Shown here: positions 42,714-52,131 of the stretch, in pieces
Layout: each line of letters starts with the position of its first letter
Numbering within the stretch: the stretch's first letter is position 1
Assembly: GCA_050249955.1 (NCBI GenBank)
Contig: JBFWPN010000011.1
Location: forward strand, 124,001-188,000
Length of the DNA: 64,000 bases
Direction: 5' to 3'
From: CAVVIG01 sp050249955
GTDB lineage: Bacteria > Acidobacteriota > Vicinamibacteria > Vicinamibacterales > CAVVIG01
Translations under genes and position numbers: made by a program
Notes under the pieces: model-generated
What the model saw: the letters and a program-made list of their open reading frames with translations, nothing else
Told to the model about the DNA's origin: nothing
Database searches by the model: none

Positions 42714-45092
42714 ATGGCCCCCTCGACCAGCGACTTCGAGAAACTCGGCGTGTTCTACCTCGGTCGGCGATTCGATCCCGCCAGCAAGGCCGCCACCGAT
42801 GAACTCGTGCTCTACGACTCCAAGGACCTCGTCACGCACGCCCTCTGTGTCGGCATGACCGGCAGCGGCAAGACCGGCCTCGGTGTTGCCGTCATCGAGG
42901 AAGCGGCGATCGACCAGGTGCCGGTCATCGTCATCGACCCGAAGGGCGACCTGACCAACCTGGCCCTGACGTTCCCGTCCCTCACCGCCGGCGACCTGCA
43001 GCCGTGGGTCAATGAAGACGATGCGCGGAGGGCGGGGAAGGAGGTGGCGGTGTTCGCCGCCGAGCAGGCCGAGCGCTGGAAGAAGGGCCTGGCCGACTGG
43101 GGGCAGGACGGCGCACGGATCCAGCGGCTGAAGGACGCCGCCGAGTTCACGATCTACACGCCGGGCAGCACGGCGGGCGTGCCGGTGTCGGTGCTCACCT
43201 CGTTCCAGAAGCCGGCGACCGACGATCCCGAACTCGTGCGCGAGCGTGCCCAGACCACCGTCTCGAGCCTGCTCGCGCTGGCAGGTGTCGACGTCGAGCC
43301 CCTGAAGAGCCGCGAGCACATCCTGCTCACGACGATCCTGCTCTCGGCGTGGCAGGCGGGTGAGAGCCCGGACCTCGCCATGCTGATCCAGCGGATCCAG
43401 CAACCGCCGACGACCCGCATCGGCGTCATCGATCTCGAGAGCTTCTACCCGGTGAAGGACCGCTTCGAGCTGGCCATGACGATCAACGCGCTGATCGCCT
43501 CACCCGGGTTCGAGGTCTGGACGCAGGGCGAGCCGCTCGACGTGGCCGCGTTCCTGCGGACGAGCAGTGGCAAGCCGCGCGTCTCCATCTTCTCGATCGC
43601 GCACCTGGACGACACGCAGCGCATGTTCTTCGTCTCGCTGCTCCTGAACGCCGTGGCGGGTTGGATGCGCGGCCAGACCGGCACGTCGAGCCTGCGTGCG
43701 ATGGTCTACATGGACGAGATCTTCGGCTACTTCCCGCCCACGGCGAATCCGCCCTCGAAGGGGCCGCTGCTCACGCTGCTGAAGCAGGGGCGTGCGGCCG
43801 GCGTGTCGGTGGTGCTGGCCACCCAGAACCCGGTGGACCTGGACTACAAGGGGCTGTCGAACATCGGCACCTGGTGGCTCGGACGCCTCCAGACCGAGCG
43901 CGACAAGGCGCGCCTGCTCGACGGCCTGGAAGGGGCGAGCGACCACGCCGGCTTCGACCGCGCGGAGATCGACCAGCTGCTCTCGAGCCTCACCAGCCGC
44001 GTGTTCCTGATGCGGAATGTGCACGAAGACGGGCTCACGCTGTTCCAGTCGCGCTGGGCGCTCTCCTATCTTCGCGGTCCGCTGGGCCGCGACGAGATCC
44101 GGCGCCTCACCGCCGGCCGGTCGTCGGCGCCGGCGGCATCCGCTGCTTCCGCGCCGGTCGCCGCACCGAGCGCCGCTGCCAGTCTGGCCGCGGTGGGTGG
44201 CCGTCCGGTGATTCCGCCGGAGGTGCCGCAGTATTTCTCCCCGGAGGCTGGTGGCGGGCCCGTGCCGCTGACGCCGGTCGTGTACGCGTCGGCCAACGTG
44301 CGGTTCGTCGATGCGAAGCTGAAGGTGGACGTGTCGCGGCTCGTGTCGTGGACCACCCCGATCGGCGAGGGGGCCGTGTCGGTGGAGTGGGACGCGGCCA
44401 CGGCCGTGGACCTTGCGCCGGAGCTGCTCGAGCGCGACGCGCCAGACGACGCCACCTATGCCGCGGTACCTGCGCCGGCCCTGAAGGCGAAGAACTACGA
44501 CGCGTGGTCGAAGCAGTTCGTCACGGCCCTGACGGTGCGCGAGACGCTCGAGCTGCTGAAGAGCCCGTCGACGGGTGAGATCTCGCGGCCCGACGAGTCG
44601 GAACGCGACTTCCGCGCCCGCCTGCAGCAGGTGTCACGCGAGGAGCGCGATCGCGCCATCGAGGCACTTCGCCGGAAGTATGCGCCGCGGCAGGCGGCGC
44701 TCGAGGAGAAGAAGCGCCGTGCACTCGCGAAGGTGCAGAAGGAGAGCGACCAGGCGCAGGGGCAGAAGCTCCAGACCATGATCTCGGTAGGTGCCACGCT
44801 CATGGGCGCGCTGATGGGACGCAAGGCGGTCACGGCGAGCACCCTGGGTCGGGCCACCACCGCCGCTCGCGGCATGGGGCGCGCGATGAAGGAATCGGGC
44901 GACATCGCCGACGCGCAGCGCGAGGTGCAGGCCATCGAACAGCAGCAGCAGGATCTCGAGGACGACCTGAAGCTCGAGACCGCCACCCTGGAAGCGGCCG
45001 GCGACCCGGCCACCGAGACCTTCGAGCGGCTGACGCTCAAGCCGAAGCGGACCAACGTGACGGTGAAGCTGGTCGGGCTGATGTGGACGTAG
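42714..45092 (+). CDS. HerA-like AAA ATPase with C-terminal coiled coil
   Basis: A 792-residue ATPase of the HerA/FtsK superfamily. Walker A GMTGSGKT (47-54) and Walker B AMVYMDEIF (Asp334/Glu335) are intact, with a sensor region in VSVVLATQNPVDLDYKGLSN and an Arg in FLMRNVHEDG. After a linker rich in Ala/Pro (about 475-510), residues about 630-770 form a highly charged coiled coil (QQVSREERDRAIEAL, AIEQQQQDLEDDL) with a glycine/alanine helix inside. Members pump DNA or act in plasmid, phage-defence or repair systems. No nuclease partner (NurA or SIR2) is adjacent. Monocistronic; role uncertain. Confidence 0.85.
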   Translation: MAPSTSDFEKLGVFYLGRRFDPASKAATDELVLYDSKDLVTHALCVGMTGSGKTGLGVAVIEEAAIDQVPVIVIDPKGDLTNLALTFPSLTAGDLQPWVNEDDARRAGKEVAVFAAEQAERWKKGLADWGQDGARIQRLKDAAEFTIYTPGSTAGVPVSVLTSFQKPATDDPELVRERAQTTVSSLLALAGVDVEPLKSREHILLTTILLSAWQAGESPDLAMLIQRIQQPPTTRIGVIDLESFYPVKDRFELAMTINALIASPGFEVWTQGEPLDVAAFLRTSSGKPRVSIFSIAHLDDTQRMFFVSLLLNAVAGWMRGQTGTSSLRAMVYMDEIFGYFPPTANPPSKGPLLTLLKQGRAAGVSVVLATQNPVDLDYKGLSNIGTWWLGRLQTERDKARLLDGLEGASDHAGFDRAEIDQLLSSLTSRVFLMRNVHEDGLTLFQSRWALSYLRGPLGRDEIRRLTAGRSSAPAASAASAPVAAPSAAASLAAVGGRPVIPPEVPQYFSPEAGGGPVPLTPVVYASANVRFVDAKLKVDVSRLVSWTTPIGEGAVSVEWDAATAVDLAPELLERDAPDDATYAAVPAPALKAKNYDAWSKQFVTALTVRETLELLKSPSTGEISRPDESERDFRARLQQVSREERDRAIEALRRKYAPRQAALEEKKRRALAKVQKESDQAQGQKLQTMISVGATLMGALMGRKAVTASTLGRATTAARGMGRAMKESGDIADAQREVQAIEQQQQDLEDDLKLETATLEAAGDPATETFERLTLKPKRTNVTVKLVGLMWT

Positions 45093-45101
45093 GGAGACGG
45101 C

Positions 45102-45122
45102 CGATTGCAGATTGCCGATTGC
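45102..45122. repeat. Three-unit heptamer repeat, inverted relative to 45668-45737
   Basis: Units CGATTGC, AGATTGC and CGATTGC read as GCAATCG or GCAATCT on the other strand, the same unit as the larger array on the far side of the four-helix-bundle gene but in opposite orientation. It lies just after the HerA-like stop codon. Confidence 0.75.
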
Positions 45123-45151
45123 GGGTCTCGAAGGCAGACTGGCTGAGGAGT

Positions 45152-45517
45152 TCAGACTGGCCGGTTGGCTCTGGCCGTCAGAGCCGATGCCGCGAGGATG
45201 GCGCAGAGTTCGTTGGCCTCGCTGAGCAGGACCCTCGCGCTCTGTTGAGTGGTGAATTCGCCCTCTAGCAGGATCTCCAGCCAGAACGCAGCCTCGTCTG
45301 CCTCCTCGAGGGTGACCCCGACCTTCGCGATGAACTCGGCGCGAGACCTGGAGCGGCACGCCGACCGATAGTTCGCTCCGACGGATGTGGCTGACCGGAT
45401 CAACTGCTGCCGGATGTTCCGGGTTTGCTCTGTAGGCTGCTCGGTCGATACGAACCTGAGGACGTCCAGCGCGAACTGCTTCGTCCGGCGCTTCAACGCT
45501 GCGGGGCTTCCCTCCAT
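45152..45517 (-). CDS. Four-helix-bundle protein (23S rRNA intervening-sequence protein family)
   Basis: A 121-residue all-helical protein with the family core QQLIRSATSVGANYRSA, RSRAEFIAKVGVTLEEADEA and FWLEILLEGE. The family was first found in intervening sequences of 23S rRNA and is now widespread as orphan genes, often as strain-specific insertions. It may interact with nucleic acid or diversity-generating systems, but the function is unproven. The gene is bracketed by inverted heptamer repeats (45102-45122 and 45668-45737), and a decayed relative lies at 33750-33925, both consistent with insertion of a small cassette. Confidence 0.9.
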   Translation of the reverse strand: MEGSPAALKRRTKQFALDVLRFVSTEQPTEQTRNIRQQLIRSATSVGANYRSACRSRSRAEFIAKVGVTLEEADEAAFWLEILLEGEFTTQQSARVLLSEANELCAILAASALTARANRPV

Positions 45518-45667
45518 GGAGCCGTACCGCAGGCAAGTCCTCTACCAGACGCGCTCCTCCGCTCCGCTGCAGTCAAGTCACGTCAGCCAGGCGTGGCCAG
45601 TCAGAATCTGCACTCCGCTCCGCGTCGCAGATCTCAAATCCTCGCCCTGCACTCTCAACTCTGCAGT

Positions 45668-45737
45668 CAGAAATCCGCAATCCGCAATCTGCAATCTGCA
45701 ATCTGCAATCTGAAATCTGAGATCCCCAATCCGAAAT
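45668..45737. repeat. Degenerate heptamer tandem repeat, ten units
   Basis: Ten consecutive 7-base units: CAGAAAT, CCGCAAT twice, CTGCAAT three times, CTGAAAT, CTGAGAT, CCCCAAT and CCGAAAT. It lies in the 233-base gap between the four-helix-bundle gene and the glutamate-semialdehyde dehydrogenase gene. The rest of that gap (45518-45667) shows only scattered CAGT/CTGC fragments and no gene. Confidence 0.92.
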
Positions 45738-45750
45738 CCCGCTAGTTGGC

Positions 45751-47385
45751 TCATTCAGCTCCCATGAACGGATACCGATAGTCGCGCGGCGGGTTGAAGT
45801 TCTCCTTCACCGTCCGCGCGCTCACCCAGCGCACCAGGTTCAGCTTCGACCCGGCCTTGTCGTTCGTCCCCGACGCCCGCGCACCGCCGAAGGGTTGCTG
45901 GCCCACGACGGCACCGGTCGGCTTGTCGTTGATGTAGAAGTTCCCCGCGGCGTATCGCAGCGCCGATGACGCCTGCACCACCGCGCGCCGGTCCTGCGCG
46001 AAGATTGCGCCGGTCAGCGCGTACGGCGACGTGCCGTTGACCAGCTCCAGCGTCTCCTCCCACTTCGCATCGTCGTAGACGTACGCGGTGACGACAGGCC
46101 CGAAGATCTCTTCGCAGAGCTGGCGGAAGCCGGGGTTGTCGGTCTCGAGGAGGGTGGGCGCGATGAAGTAGCCCTGGCTCTTGTCCCACGTGCCCCCCGT
46201 GATGACCTTCGCCGTCCGCCGCGCGTCCTCGATGTGGCCGGTGATCCGATCGAACGCCCGCTCGTCGATGACGGCCCCCATGAAGTTCCGGAAGTCGCGG
46301 ATGTCACCCATCCTGATGTCGGCGATCATCGCGACCATGCGGTCGCGTACGTCGTTCCACATCGAGCGCGGGATGTAGATGCGGCTGGCCGCGGAACACT
46401 TCTGCCCCTGGAACTCGAACCCGCCGCGCACCACGGCGGTGGCCAGTGCCGCCACGTCGGCCGACGGGTGCGCCAGGATGAAGTCCTTGCCGCCCGTTTC
46501 ACCGACGATGCGCGGATAGGAGCGGTAGGAGGACATGGAGGCACCGATGGTCTTCCACATGTTGTTGAAGACCTCCGTGCTGCCCGTGAAGTGCACCCCG
46601 GCGAGATCGCGGTGCGAGAGGATGACCTCCGACAGCGGGCCGGGGTCGCCCGGCACGACGTTGATGACCCCGGGCGGCATGCCGGCCGCCTCGAGCAGCT
46701 TCACCAGGTAGTGCGCCGAGAACATGGCGCTCGACGCCGGCTTCCATACCACCGTGTTGCCCATCAGCGCGGGAGCGGTGGGCAGGTTCGCGGCGATGGA
46801 GGTGAAGTTGAACGGCGTGACCGCGTAGACGAAGCCTTCGAGGCCGCGGTACTCCACCCGGTTCCACATCGTGTGGTCGCTCGTCGGCTGCTCCGCAAGC
46901 AGCTCCTCGGCGTAGTGCACGTTGAACCGCCAGAAGTCGATGATCTCGCAGGCGGCGTCGATCTCCGCCTGGAACACCGTCTTGCTCTGGTTCAGCATGG
47001 TGGCGGCGTTGATCGGATCGCGCCACGAGGTGGTGAGCAGCTCTGCCGCCTTGAGCAGGACCGCGGCGCGATCCTCGAACGACCATGACGACCACTCGCG
47101 GTGCGCGGCGAGCGCGGCCTCGATCGCCTGTCTGGCCAGTTCGGGCGTGGCCTTGTGCCAGGTGCCGAGGACATGGTGGTGGTCGTGTGGCATCACCGCA
47201 TGCGCCGTGTTGCCCGTGCGGATCTCCCTGCCACCGATGACGATCGGGATGTCCACCTGCTCGGCCGCCATCGCATCGAGTCGTGCCTTCAGCGACGCTC
47301 GTTCCGGCGAGCCTGGTGCATACGACTTGATCGGTTCGTTGACCGGCGTGGTGACGCGGGCGCGCCCGTTGAAGGAAGCAGTCAT
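45751..47385 (-). CDS. pruA: L-glutamate gamma-semialdehyde (P5C) dehydrogenase
   Basis: A 544-residue aldehyde dehydrogenase that completes proline catabolism to glutamate with NAD. Catalytic Cys330 lies in GGFEFQGQKCSAASR and Glu296 in IVGETGGKDF. The overall pattern (VIGGREIRTG start, NKAGSKLNLVRWVS-like end) matches the single-domain mitochondrial-type P5C dehydrogenase rather than bifunctional PutA. ATG 47385 starts MTASFNGRARV; the longer frame upstream has no coding character. No proline dehydrogenase gene is nearby. Confidence 0.94.
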   Translation of the reverse strand: MTASFNGRARVTTPVNEPIKSYAPGSPERASLKARLDAMAAEQVDIPIVIGGREIRTGNTAHAVMPHDHHHVLGTWHKATPELARQAIEAALAAHREWSSWSFEDRAAVLLKAAELLTTSWRDPINAATMLNQSKTVFQAEIDAACEIIDFWRFNVHYAEELLAEQPTSDHTMWNRVEYRGLEGFVYAVTPFNFTSIAANLPTAPALMGNTVVWKPASSAMFSAHYLVKLLEAAGMPPGVINVVPGDPGPLSEVILSHRDLAGVHFTGSTEVFNNMWKTIGASMSSYRSYPRIVGETGGKDFILAHPSADVAALATAVVRGGFEFQGQKCSAASRIYIPRSMWNDVRDRMVAMIADIRMGDIRDFRNFMGAVIDERAFDRITGHIEDARRTAKVITGGTWDKSQGYFIAPTLLETDNPGFRQLCEEIFGPVVTAYVYDDAKWEETLELVNGTSPYALTGAIFAQDRRAVVQASSALRYAAGNFYINDKPTGAVVGQQPFGGARASGTNDKAGSKLNLVRWVSARTVKENFNPPRDYRYPFMGAE

Positions 47386-47473
47386 GAGATGAAGTCTAAC
47401 GCCGGATGCGGGGGAGTCCACCTCGGGCGGTATCGATTCAGGGGCAGCCCTTCGACTACCATTCCGGACAGAG

Positions 47474-50095
47474 ATGAGGGTGGCTCTCGCGTCCGCCTGC
47501 GCCGGCCTGGCTGCATGGTGTTCACTCGGCACAATCGGGTTCCTGGGTTCGGGTGGCACGCTGACGCGGGTCGGCCTGCCGGCGCCCCTGTGGTGGATGC
47601 CGCTGCTCATCGCGGCCTTCTTCCTGGCGGCACGGGTGGCACGCCTGTCGCCGGCCGATGCCTCGCCCCTGTTCGGATCGGCGCTGCTCGTCCTGCCGTG
47701 GGTGCCCCTGCCGCTGCCGGCGGCTGCCTTCCTGCTCACCGGTCCGCTCTCGGGCGTGGTGTGGGTGCTGGTGGCTGGTGCGGTGGTCCACTCGCGGGGG
47801 TCGCGGCTGCAGACCGCCTGGTTGACCAGCGACCGACGGGCTCCCCTGGTGGCCTCGTGTGCGGCTCTGGTGCTCTTCGGTGCCAGCGCCCGCGGGCTGG
47901 CACCGGTGCTGCCCGACGGCGACTCGCCGCACTACCTGATCCTGGCGCAGAGCCTTGTCCGGGACGGCGACATCCAGATCGAGAACAACCACGCGCGTGG
48001 CGATTACCTCGAGTACTCGCTGCATGCCGCGCAGCCGGACTACCTGCGCCGGGGCGTGAACCGGCAGATCTATTCGATCCACGCACCGGGTCTGCCGGCG
48101 GTGATCGCCCCTGCCATGTGGCTGCTCGGCTATCCCGGCGTGGTGGCGTTCCTGGGACTCATTGCTGCGGCCACCACCGGCCTCGTGTGGTGGCTCGCCA
48201 AGCTGATCACGGACGACGCGGCGGCTGCCTGGTTCGCCTGGGCGCTCTGCGCCCTGACCGCGCCGTTCTTCTTCCTTGCGACCGAGGTGTTCCCGGACGG
48301 GTTCGCCGCGACCTGCCTGCTGGTGGGGCTGCTGCCCGTGTTCCTCTCGGACCGCCGCGGTTGTGCCCATCCCTGGCGTGATGGTGTCGTCGTCTGGTGG
48401 GCGGCAGGCGCCGCGCTGGCCATCCTACCGTGGCTGCAGACGCGCCTCGCGTCACTTGCCGCGGTCGCCGCGATCCTGCTGGTCCTGCGCATGCCCGGTC
48501 GCCGGGCGCTGGTGGCGTGTGCCACGCTGCCTGCCCTGAGCGCAGCCGCGTGGTTCGCATTCTTCTGGATGGTGTACGGCACGCCGAACCCGGCGGCGCC
48601 CTACGGACCGCTGACGCAGTCGAGCCTGTCGAACATGGCCCGCGGGCTACCGGGTGTGCTCGTCGACCAGCAGTTCGGGCTGCTTCCGAATGCGCCGATC
48701 TACGGGGTCGTGCTGTGCGGACTCGCGTGGGCCGCGCTGCGCCGGCGTCGGTACGGGCTCGAGGTGCTGGCGCTCGCGGTGCCCTATGCCGTGAGCGTGG
48801 CGATGTACCAGCACTGGTGGGGTGGCGCGAGCGCCCCGGCCCGCCTGCTGACGCCGCTCGTGCCTGTGGTGACCATCGCAGCAGCCAGGTGGTGGTCGGA
48901 CGCCCGGCACGCCACGCGTGCGTTCGCGGCATCGACCCTCGCGCTCAGCGCCTACCTGGCCGCCCTGATGTGGTTTCCGGACGACGGGCGCCTGCTCATC
49001 AACTTCAGGGACGGCATTTCGCTCTGGGCCGAGTGGGCACAGGACGACGTGGCACTGGCGCGGGCGCTGCCAAGCCTGTTCAGCGGCACGACCGCTGCCG
49101 CGCTGATGAAGGCTGCCGCATGGGGAGCAGCCGGAGCGCTGGCCTGGCTCGGGCTGGAGTTTCTGCTATCGAACGAGGACCCTCGACGCCGCCGCGCGGC
49201 ACCGTGGCTTGCAATCGGGCTGCTGGCCCTGGTCCCCGTGCTGGCCGCAACACTGGCCTGGCGCGTCGACGGCACATCGCCAGTCACGACGGCGCGATCC
49301 GAAGTCGGGCTGCTGCGTGCACTCACGCCTGCCGGGCCGCGCGCCTGGAACTTCACCACGTTCCGCACGATGCCCGCCGCGGACCTCCGCTCCCACCTGA
49401 GCGTGCGGTCGGACGAGCAACGCCCGCGCGCCAGGCCAAGCCACGTGCTGAGCGCACAGAGGGTGCCGGCCGGCAGGTATCGCCTGCTGGTCGACCCGCC
49501 CGGGTCACAGCGTGGGGCGCTCACGCTGCGCCTTGGCGACACCGGCCTGCCGTTCGCCACGGTCGCCACCTCTCCCTCCGCGCTGGGCATGCAGGGGCCC
49601 GAGGTGGCACTCCCCGTGGCGGTACGCACGGTCGTGGTCGAGGCGGATCCGACCGCCGTACGGGGCGTGTCGACGGCGCGGCTGGAGCCGGTCGAGCCCT
49701 GGGACGGCCCGGAGGCTCACCTGACAGCCCGGCGAGCCGCACGTTACGTCGGGGGGGACCTGTTCTTCCTGGACGACCACGCCTATCCGGAGCCATCCGG
49801 CTTCTGGGTGGCCGGCAGCCGAACGACCACCGCCATCGTCGCCGCCGATGCGCCGGAGTTGCGGCTGTTCATCCGCAATGCACCCGTGCAGAACGTCGTC
49901 CGCCTGGAACTCGATGCGTGGTCGCAGGAGCTGAGGCTCGGCCCCGGCGAGGAGCGCGAACTGCGCGTGCCACGCCGGGCCGGGAGCCGGGTATCGACCC
50001 TGCGCGTGCAGGCGAATGGCGGGTTCAGGCCCTCGCAGCAGGAACCGGGCAACAAGGACCTGCGATACCTCGGCTGCTGGGTGGAACCGCGGTGA
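47474..50095 (+). CDS. Large multispanning membrane protein, GT-C glycosyltransferase-like
   Basis: An 873-residue protein. About a dozen hydrophobic segments fill residues 1-600. A periplasmic first loop has the acidic signature LPDGDSPHYLILAQSLVRDG, reminiscent of the D/E motif of dolichyl/undecaprenyl-phosphate-sugar-dependent transferases (ArnT/PMT). The soluble C-terminal part (about 600-873) is beta-rich and ends in a jelly-roll-like region (LRLFIRNAPVQNVVRLELDAWSQ, cut here as RLFIRNAPVQNVV). The GT-C call rests on topology and the acidic motif, so it is tentative. It has its own divergent start region against pruA. Confidence 0.65.
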   Translation: MRVALASACAGLAAWCSLGTIGFLGSGGTLTRVGLPAPLWWMPLLIAAFFLAARVARLSPADASPLFGSALLVLPWVPLPLPAAAFLLTGPLSGVVWVLVAGAVVHSRGSRLQTAWLTSDRRAPLVASCAALVLFGASARGLAPVLPDGDSPHYLILAQSLVRDGDIQIENNHARGDYLEYSLHAAQPDYLRRGVNRQIYSIHAPGLPAVIAPAMWLLGYPGVVAFLGLIAAATTGLVWWLAKLITDDAAAAWFAWALCALTAPFFFLATEVFPDGFAATCLLVGLLPVFLSDRRGCAHPWRDGVVVWWAAGAALAILPWLQTRLASLAAVAAILLVLRMPGRRALVACATLPALSAAAWFAFFWMVYGTPNPAAPYGPLTQSSLSNMARGLPGVLVDQQFGLLPNAPIYGVVLCGLAWAALRRRRYGLEVLALAVPYAVSVAMYQHWWGGASAPARLLTPLVPVVTIAAARWWSDARHATRAFAASTLALSAYLAALMWFPDDGRLLINFRDGISLWAEWAQDDVALARALPSLFSGTTAAALMKAAAWGAAGALAWLGLEFLLSNEDPRRRRAAPWLAIGLLALVPVLAATLAWRVDGTSPVTTARSEVGLLRALTPAGPRAWNFTTFRTMPAADLRSHLSVRSDEQRPRARPSHVLSAQRVPAGRYRLLVDPPGSQRGALTLRLGDTGLPFATVATSPSALGMQGPEVALPVAVRTVVVEADPTAVRGVSTARLEPVEPWDGPEAHLTARRAARYVGGDLFFLDDHAYPEPSGFWVAGSRTTTAIVAADAPELRLFIRNAPVQNVVRLELDAWSQELRLGPGEERELRVPRRAGSRVSTLRVQANGGFRPSQQEPGNKDLRYLGCWVEPR

Positions 50096-50125
50096 ACGCG
50101 TGCGTCCCTCGAGAGGCCCGGCTCG

Positions 50126-50797
50126 TCAGCCCGCGAGCGGCTCGTTGAGGAAGCGCACCAGCGGCGCCACCTGCCTGAAGACACCGAGGACGCCCGCGTA
50201 GAACTTCGGGTCGCAGGCAAACTCCGGCGGAAACTCCTTCGCCGCCAGGAACTGGCGATGACGCAGGTACTCGGCCGCCGGGTGCTCCCTGTCGAAGCCG
50301 CGCGGCACGCGCTGCAGCTTCTCGCCCGCCAGCGCACCCACAGTCTTCCTGAACCCCGGCGACTCGACGATGGCGCGGAGACGCTTGTGGTTGGCGGCGA
50401 TGTGTTCGCGGACGGCCGCCAGTTGCGAGGTCTCCGGGGCGTACATGCCGCCACCGACCCAGACCCAGCCGGGCGCAACCTCGATGTACAGGCCCGCTCC
50501 CTGATGACGGGGGAGTCCACGCCAGGGGAAGCTTGCCGCGATGTTCGTCTTCAGCGGTGTCTTGTCGTCGGAGAACCTGGTGTCGCGATAAATCCGGTAG
50601 ATGCAGTTCGGGCTGGCAACCAGCTCTGGCGCGAAGTCGCCGAAGTCGATCGCGAGCTGCTCGATGAGCGCCGTCATCGGCACCTTCAGGTGCTCCTCGT
50701 ACTGATCCTTCCGCTCCCGGAACCACTCGCGATCGTTGTTGCGCTTCAGCGAGCGAAGGAACGACAGGGCTTTCGGGGTGAACCGCGGCGCGCTCAT
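50126..50797 (-). CDS. DUF2461 family protein
   Basis: A 223-residue soluble protein beginning FTPKALSFLRSLKRNNDREWF, followed by YRIYRDTRFSDDKTPLKTNI and GAGLYIEVAPG, all DUF2461 landmarks. The biochemical function of the family is unknown. The start is ATG 50797, with GGAGG nine bases upstream; a GTG at 50827 is less likely. It is convergent with the membrane protein gene and divergent from the TauE-like gene. Confidence 0.9.
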   Translation of the reverse strand: MSAPRFTPKALSFLRSLKRNNDREWFRERKDQYEEHLKVPMTALIEQLAIDFGDFAPELVASPNCIYRIYRDTRFSDDKTPLKTNIAASFPWRGLPRHQGAGLYIEVAPGWVWVGGGMYAPETSQLAAVREHIAANHKRLRAIVESPGFRKTVGALAGEKLQRVPRGFDREHPAAEYLRHRQFLAAKEFPPEFACDPKFYAGVLGVFRQVAPLVRFLNEPLAG

Positions 50798-50883
50798 CGG
50801 CCAGGCCTCCAACGGGGAAAGGGCCACTGTACAACAGCCACCACCCGCCAGCCGGGTCGACGCATCGGGTATCGTGGGAGTGC

Positions 50884-51714
50884 ATGCCGGTCGTGACCCC
50901 TTTCGTCGTCGGAGTCGTGCTGCTGGCCGGTGCGGTGGCCGGCGGACTCGGGGCGACGCTCGGCATCGGCGGCGGCATCTTCCTCGTGCCGTTCCTCACG
51001 ATCGTGATGGGCTGGCCGATCGGCGTTGCCGCGGCGATCAGCCTGACCACGGTCATCGGCACGTCGAGCGCGGTGTCGGCCCGCCGCTCTGGCTCGCAGC
51101 AGATCAACTTCCGCCTCGGCATGGTGCTCGAGGTGGCGACCGCGGCCGGCAGCCTGCTCGGCGGTATCACGGCGCAGTACCTGGAACAGCACACCCTCGA
51201 ACGGATCTTCGCGGCGGTCACCTTCGCCGTCGGCGCCTCCACGCTGAGCCGCCTGAGCACGCGCAACGTCCTGCCCGGCGAGCATGACCCGGGCCCCCTC
51301 GGCGGTCGCTACCTCGAGGCCGAGAGTGGAGGGATCGTGACCTACCGGGTGAAGCGCCTGCCACTCGCGCTGGTGGCCTCCTTCGTCGCCGGCAACGTGT
51401 CGTCGCTCCTCGGACTCGGCGGCGGCGTGATCAAGGTGCCGGTGCTGAACACCTGGTGCGGCGTGCCCCTGCGGGCCGCGGCGTCCACGAGCGCCTTCAT
51501 GATCGGCGTGACCGCCGCCGCCGGCGCGATCATCTACTACGGCAGCGGTCAGCTGGTGCCCGTGCTGGCTGCAGCTGCGGTGCTGGGCGTGCAGGGCGGG
51601 TCGTCGCTCGGCATGATGGCAGGGCGGCATGCCACGGCGCGTTCCCTCAAGTTGCTGCTGGCCACCGTGCTGTTCGCGGTGTCGCTGCTGATGCTGTACC
51701 GGAGCCTCGCATGA
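50884..51714 (+). CDS. TSUP (TauE/SafE) family membrane transporter
   Basis: A 276-residue permease with about eight hydrophobic segments and the two repeated family motifs GLGATLGIGGGIFLVPFL (about 22-39) and SSLLGLGGGVIKVPVLN (about 173-190). Members export sulfite, sulfonates or related small anions. It overlaps the DUF1634 gene (ATGA), a pairing typical for this subfamily, in which the partner probably forms part of the transporter. Confidence 0.93.
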   Translation: MPVVTPFVVGVVLLAGAVAGGLGATLGIGGGIFLVPFLTIVMGWPIGVAAAISLTTVIGTSSAVSARRSGSQQINFRLGMVLEVATAAGSLLGGITAQYLEQHTLERIFAAVTFAVGASTLSRLSTRNVLPGEHDPGPLGGRYLEAESGGIVTYRVKRLPLALVASFVAGNVSSLLGLGGGVIKVPVLNTWCGVPLRAAASTSAFMIGVTAAAGAIIYYGSGQLVPVLAAAAVLGVQGGSSLGMMAGRHATARSLKLLLATVLFAVSLLMLYRSLA

Positions 51715-52049
51715 CCCACGACCCTCAGGCGGATCGGGCGCGCGAGCAGGCCGACGTCGAGATCGAGGCGCGCCTCGGCCTCATCCTGGACATTGGCGCG
51801 AAGGCGAGCACGGCGCTGCTCGCTGCAGGTCTGCTCTGGTCCCTCATGTCGCGTGCATCCACCGGTGCCGCCTGGCTGCTCACGGCTGGGCTCGTGCTCC
51901 TGCTCGCCACGCCAGTGGCACGCGTAGCGGCCTCGGTGGTCGAGTACGGACGACGTCGGGACTGGACCTTCACCGTGCTCACCGCGATCGTCCTGGTGGA
52001 ACTCCTTGCCGGCGTGGTGGCCGCGCTCGTGTTCCACCGGCGGCTGTGA
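51711..52049 (+). CDS. DUF1634 membrane protein, TSUP partner
   Basis: A 112-residue protein with three hydrophobic segments (about 25-45, 53-75 and 88-108) and the family pattern LGLILDIGAKASTALLAAG, VVEYGRRRDWTFTVLTAIVL. Its ATG overlaps the transporter stop, so equal production is expected. Function unknown beyond the conserved pairing. Confidence 0.9.
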   Translation: MTHDPQADRAREQADVEIEARLGLILDIGAKASTALLAAGLLWSLMSRASTGAAWLLTAGLVLLLATPVARVAASVVEYGRRRDWTFTVLTAIVLVELLAGVVAALVFHRRL

Positions 52050-52109
52050 TCGTGCCGCGCATCACCGTCGCCGTTCGGGGTGGCGGGGGGCGTGCGACCA
52101 GCCGCCTGC

Positions 52110-52124
52110 GCGGCGCTGCGCCGC
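52110..52124. other. GC hairpin between convergent genes
   Basis: GCGGCGC and GCGCCGC flank a single T, giving a palindrome in the 82-base gap between the convergent DUF1634 and methyltransferase genes. It has no T tract on either strand, so a bidirectional termination role is only possible. Confidence 0.3.
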
Positions 52125-52131
52125 ACCTGTC

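Noticed and set aside
42714..45092. HerA-NurA or HerA-SIR2 defence pair
   Set aside because: Only the ATPase is present. Neighbours are a DUF1800 protein and a four-helix-bundle protein, with no nuclease or SIR2 gene.
45751..47739. A 662-residue version of the P5C dehydrogenase
   Set aside because: The extra 118 residues are low-complexity Arg/Ala sequence overlapping the divergent membrane-protein gene. ATG 47385 gives the normal family length.
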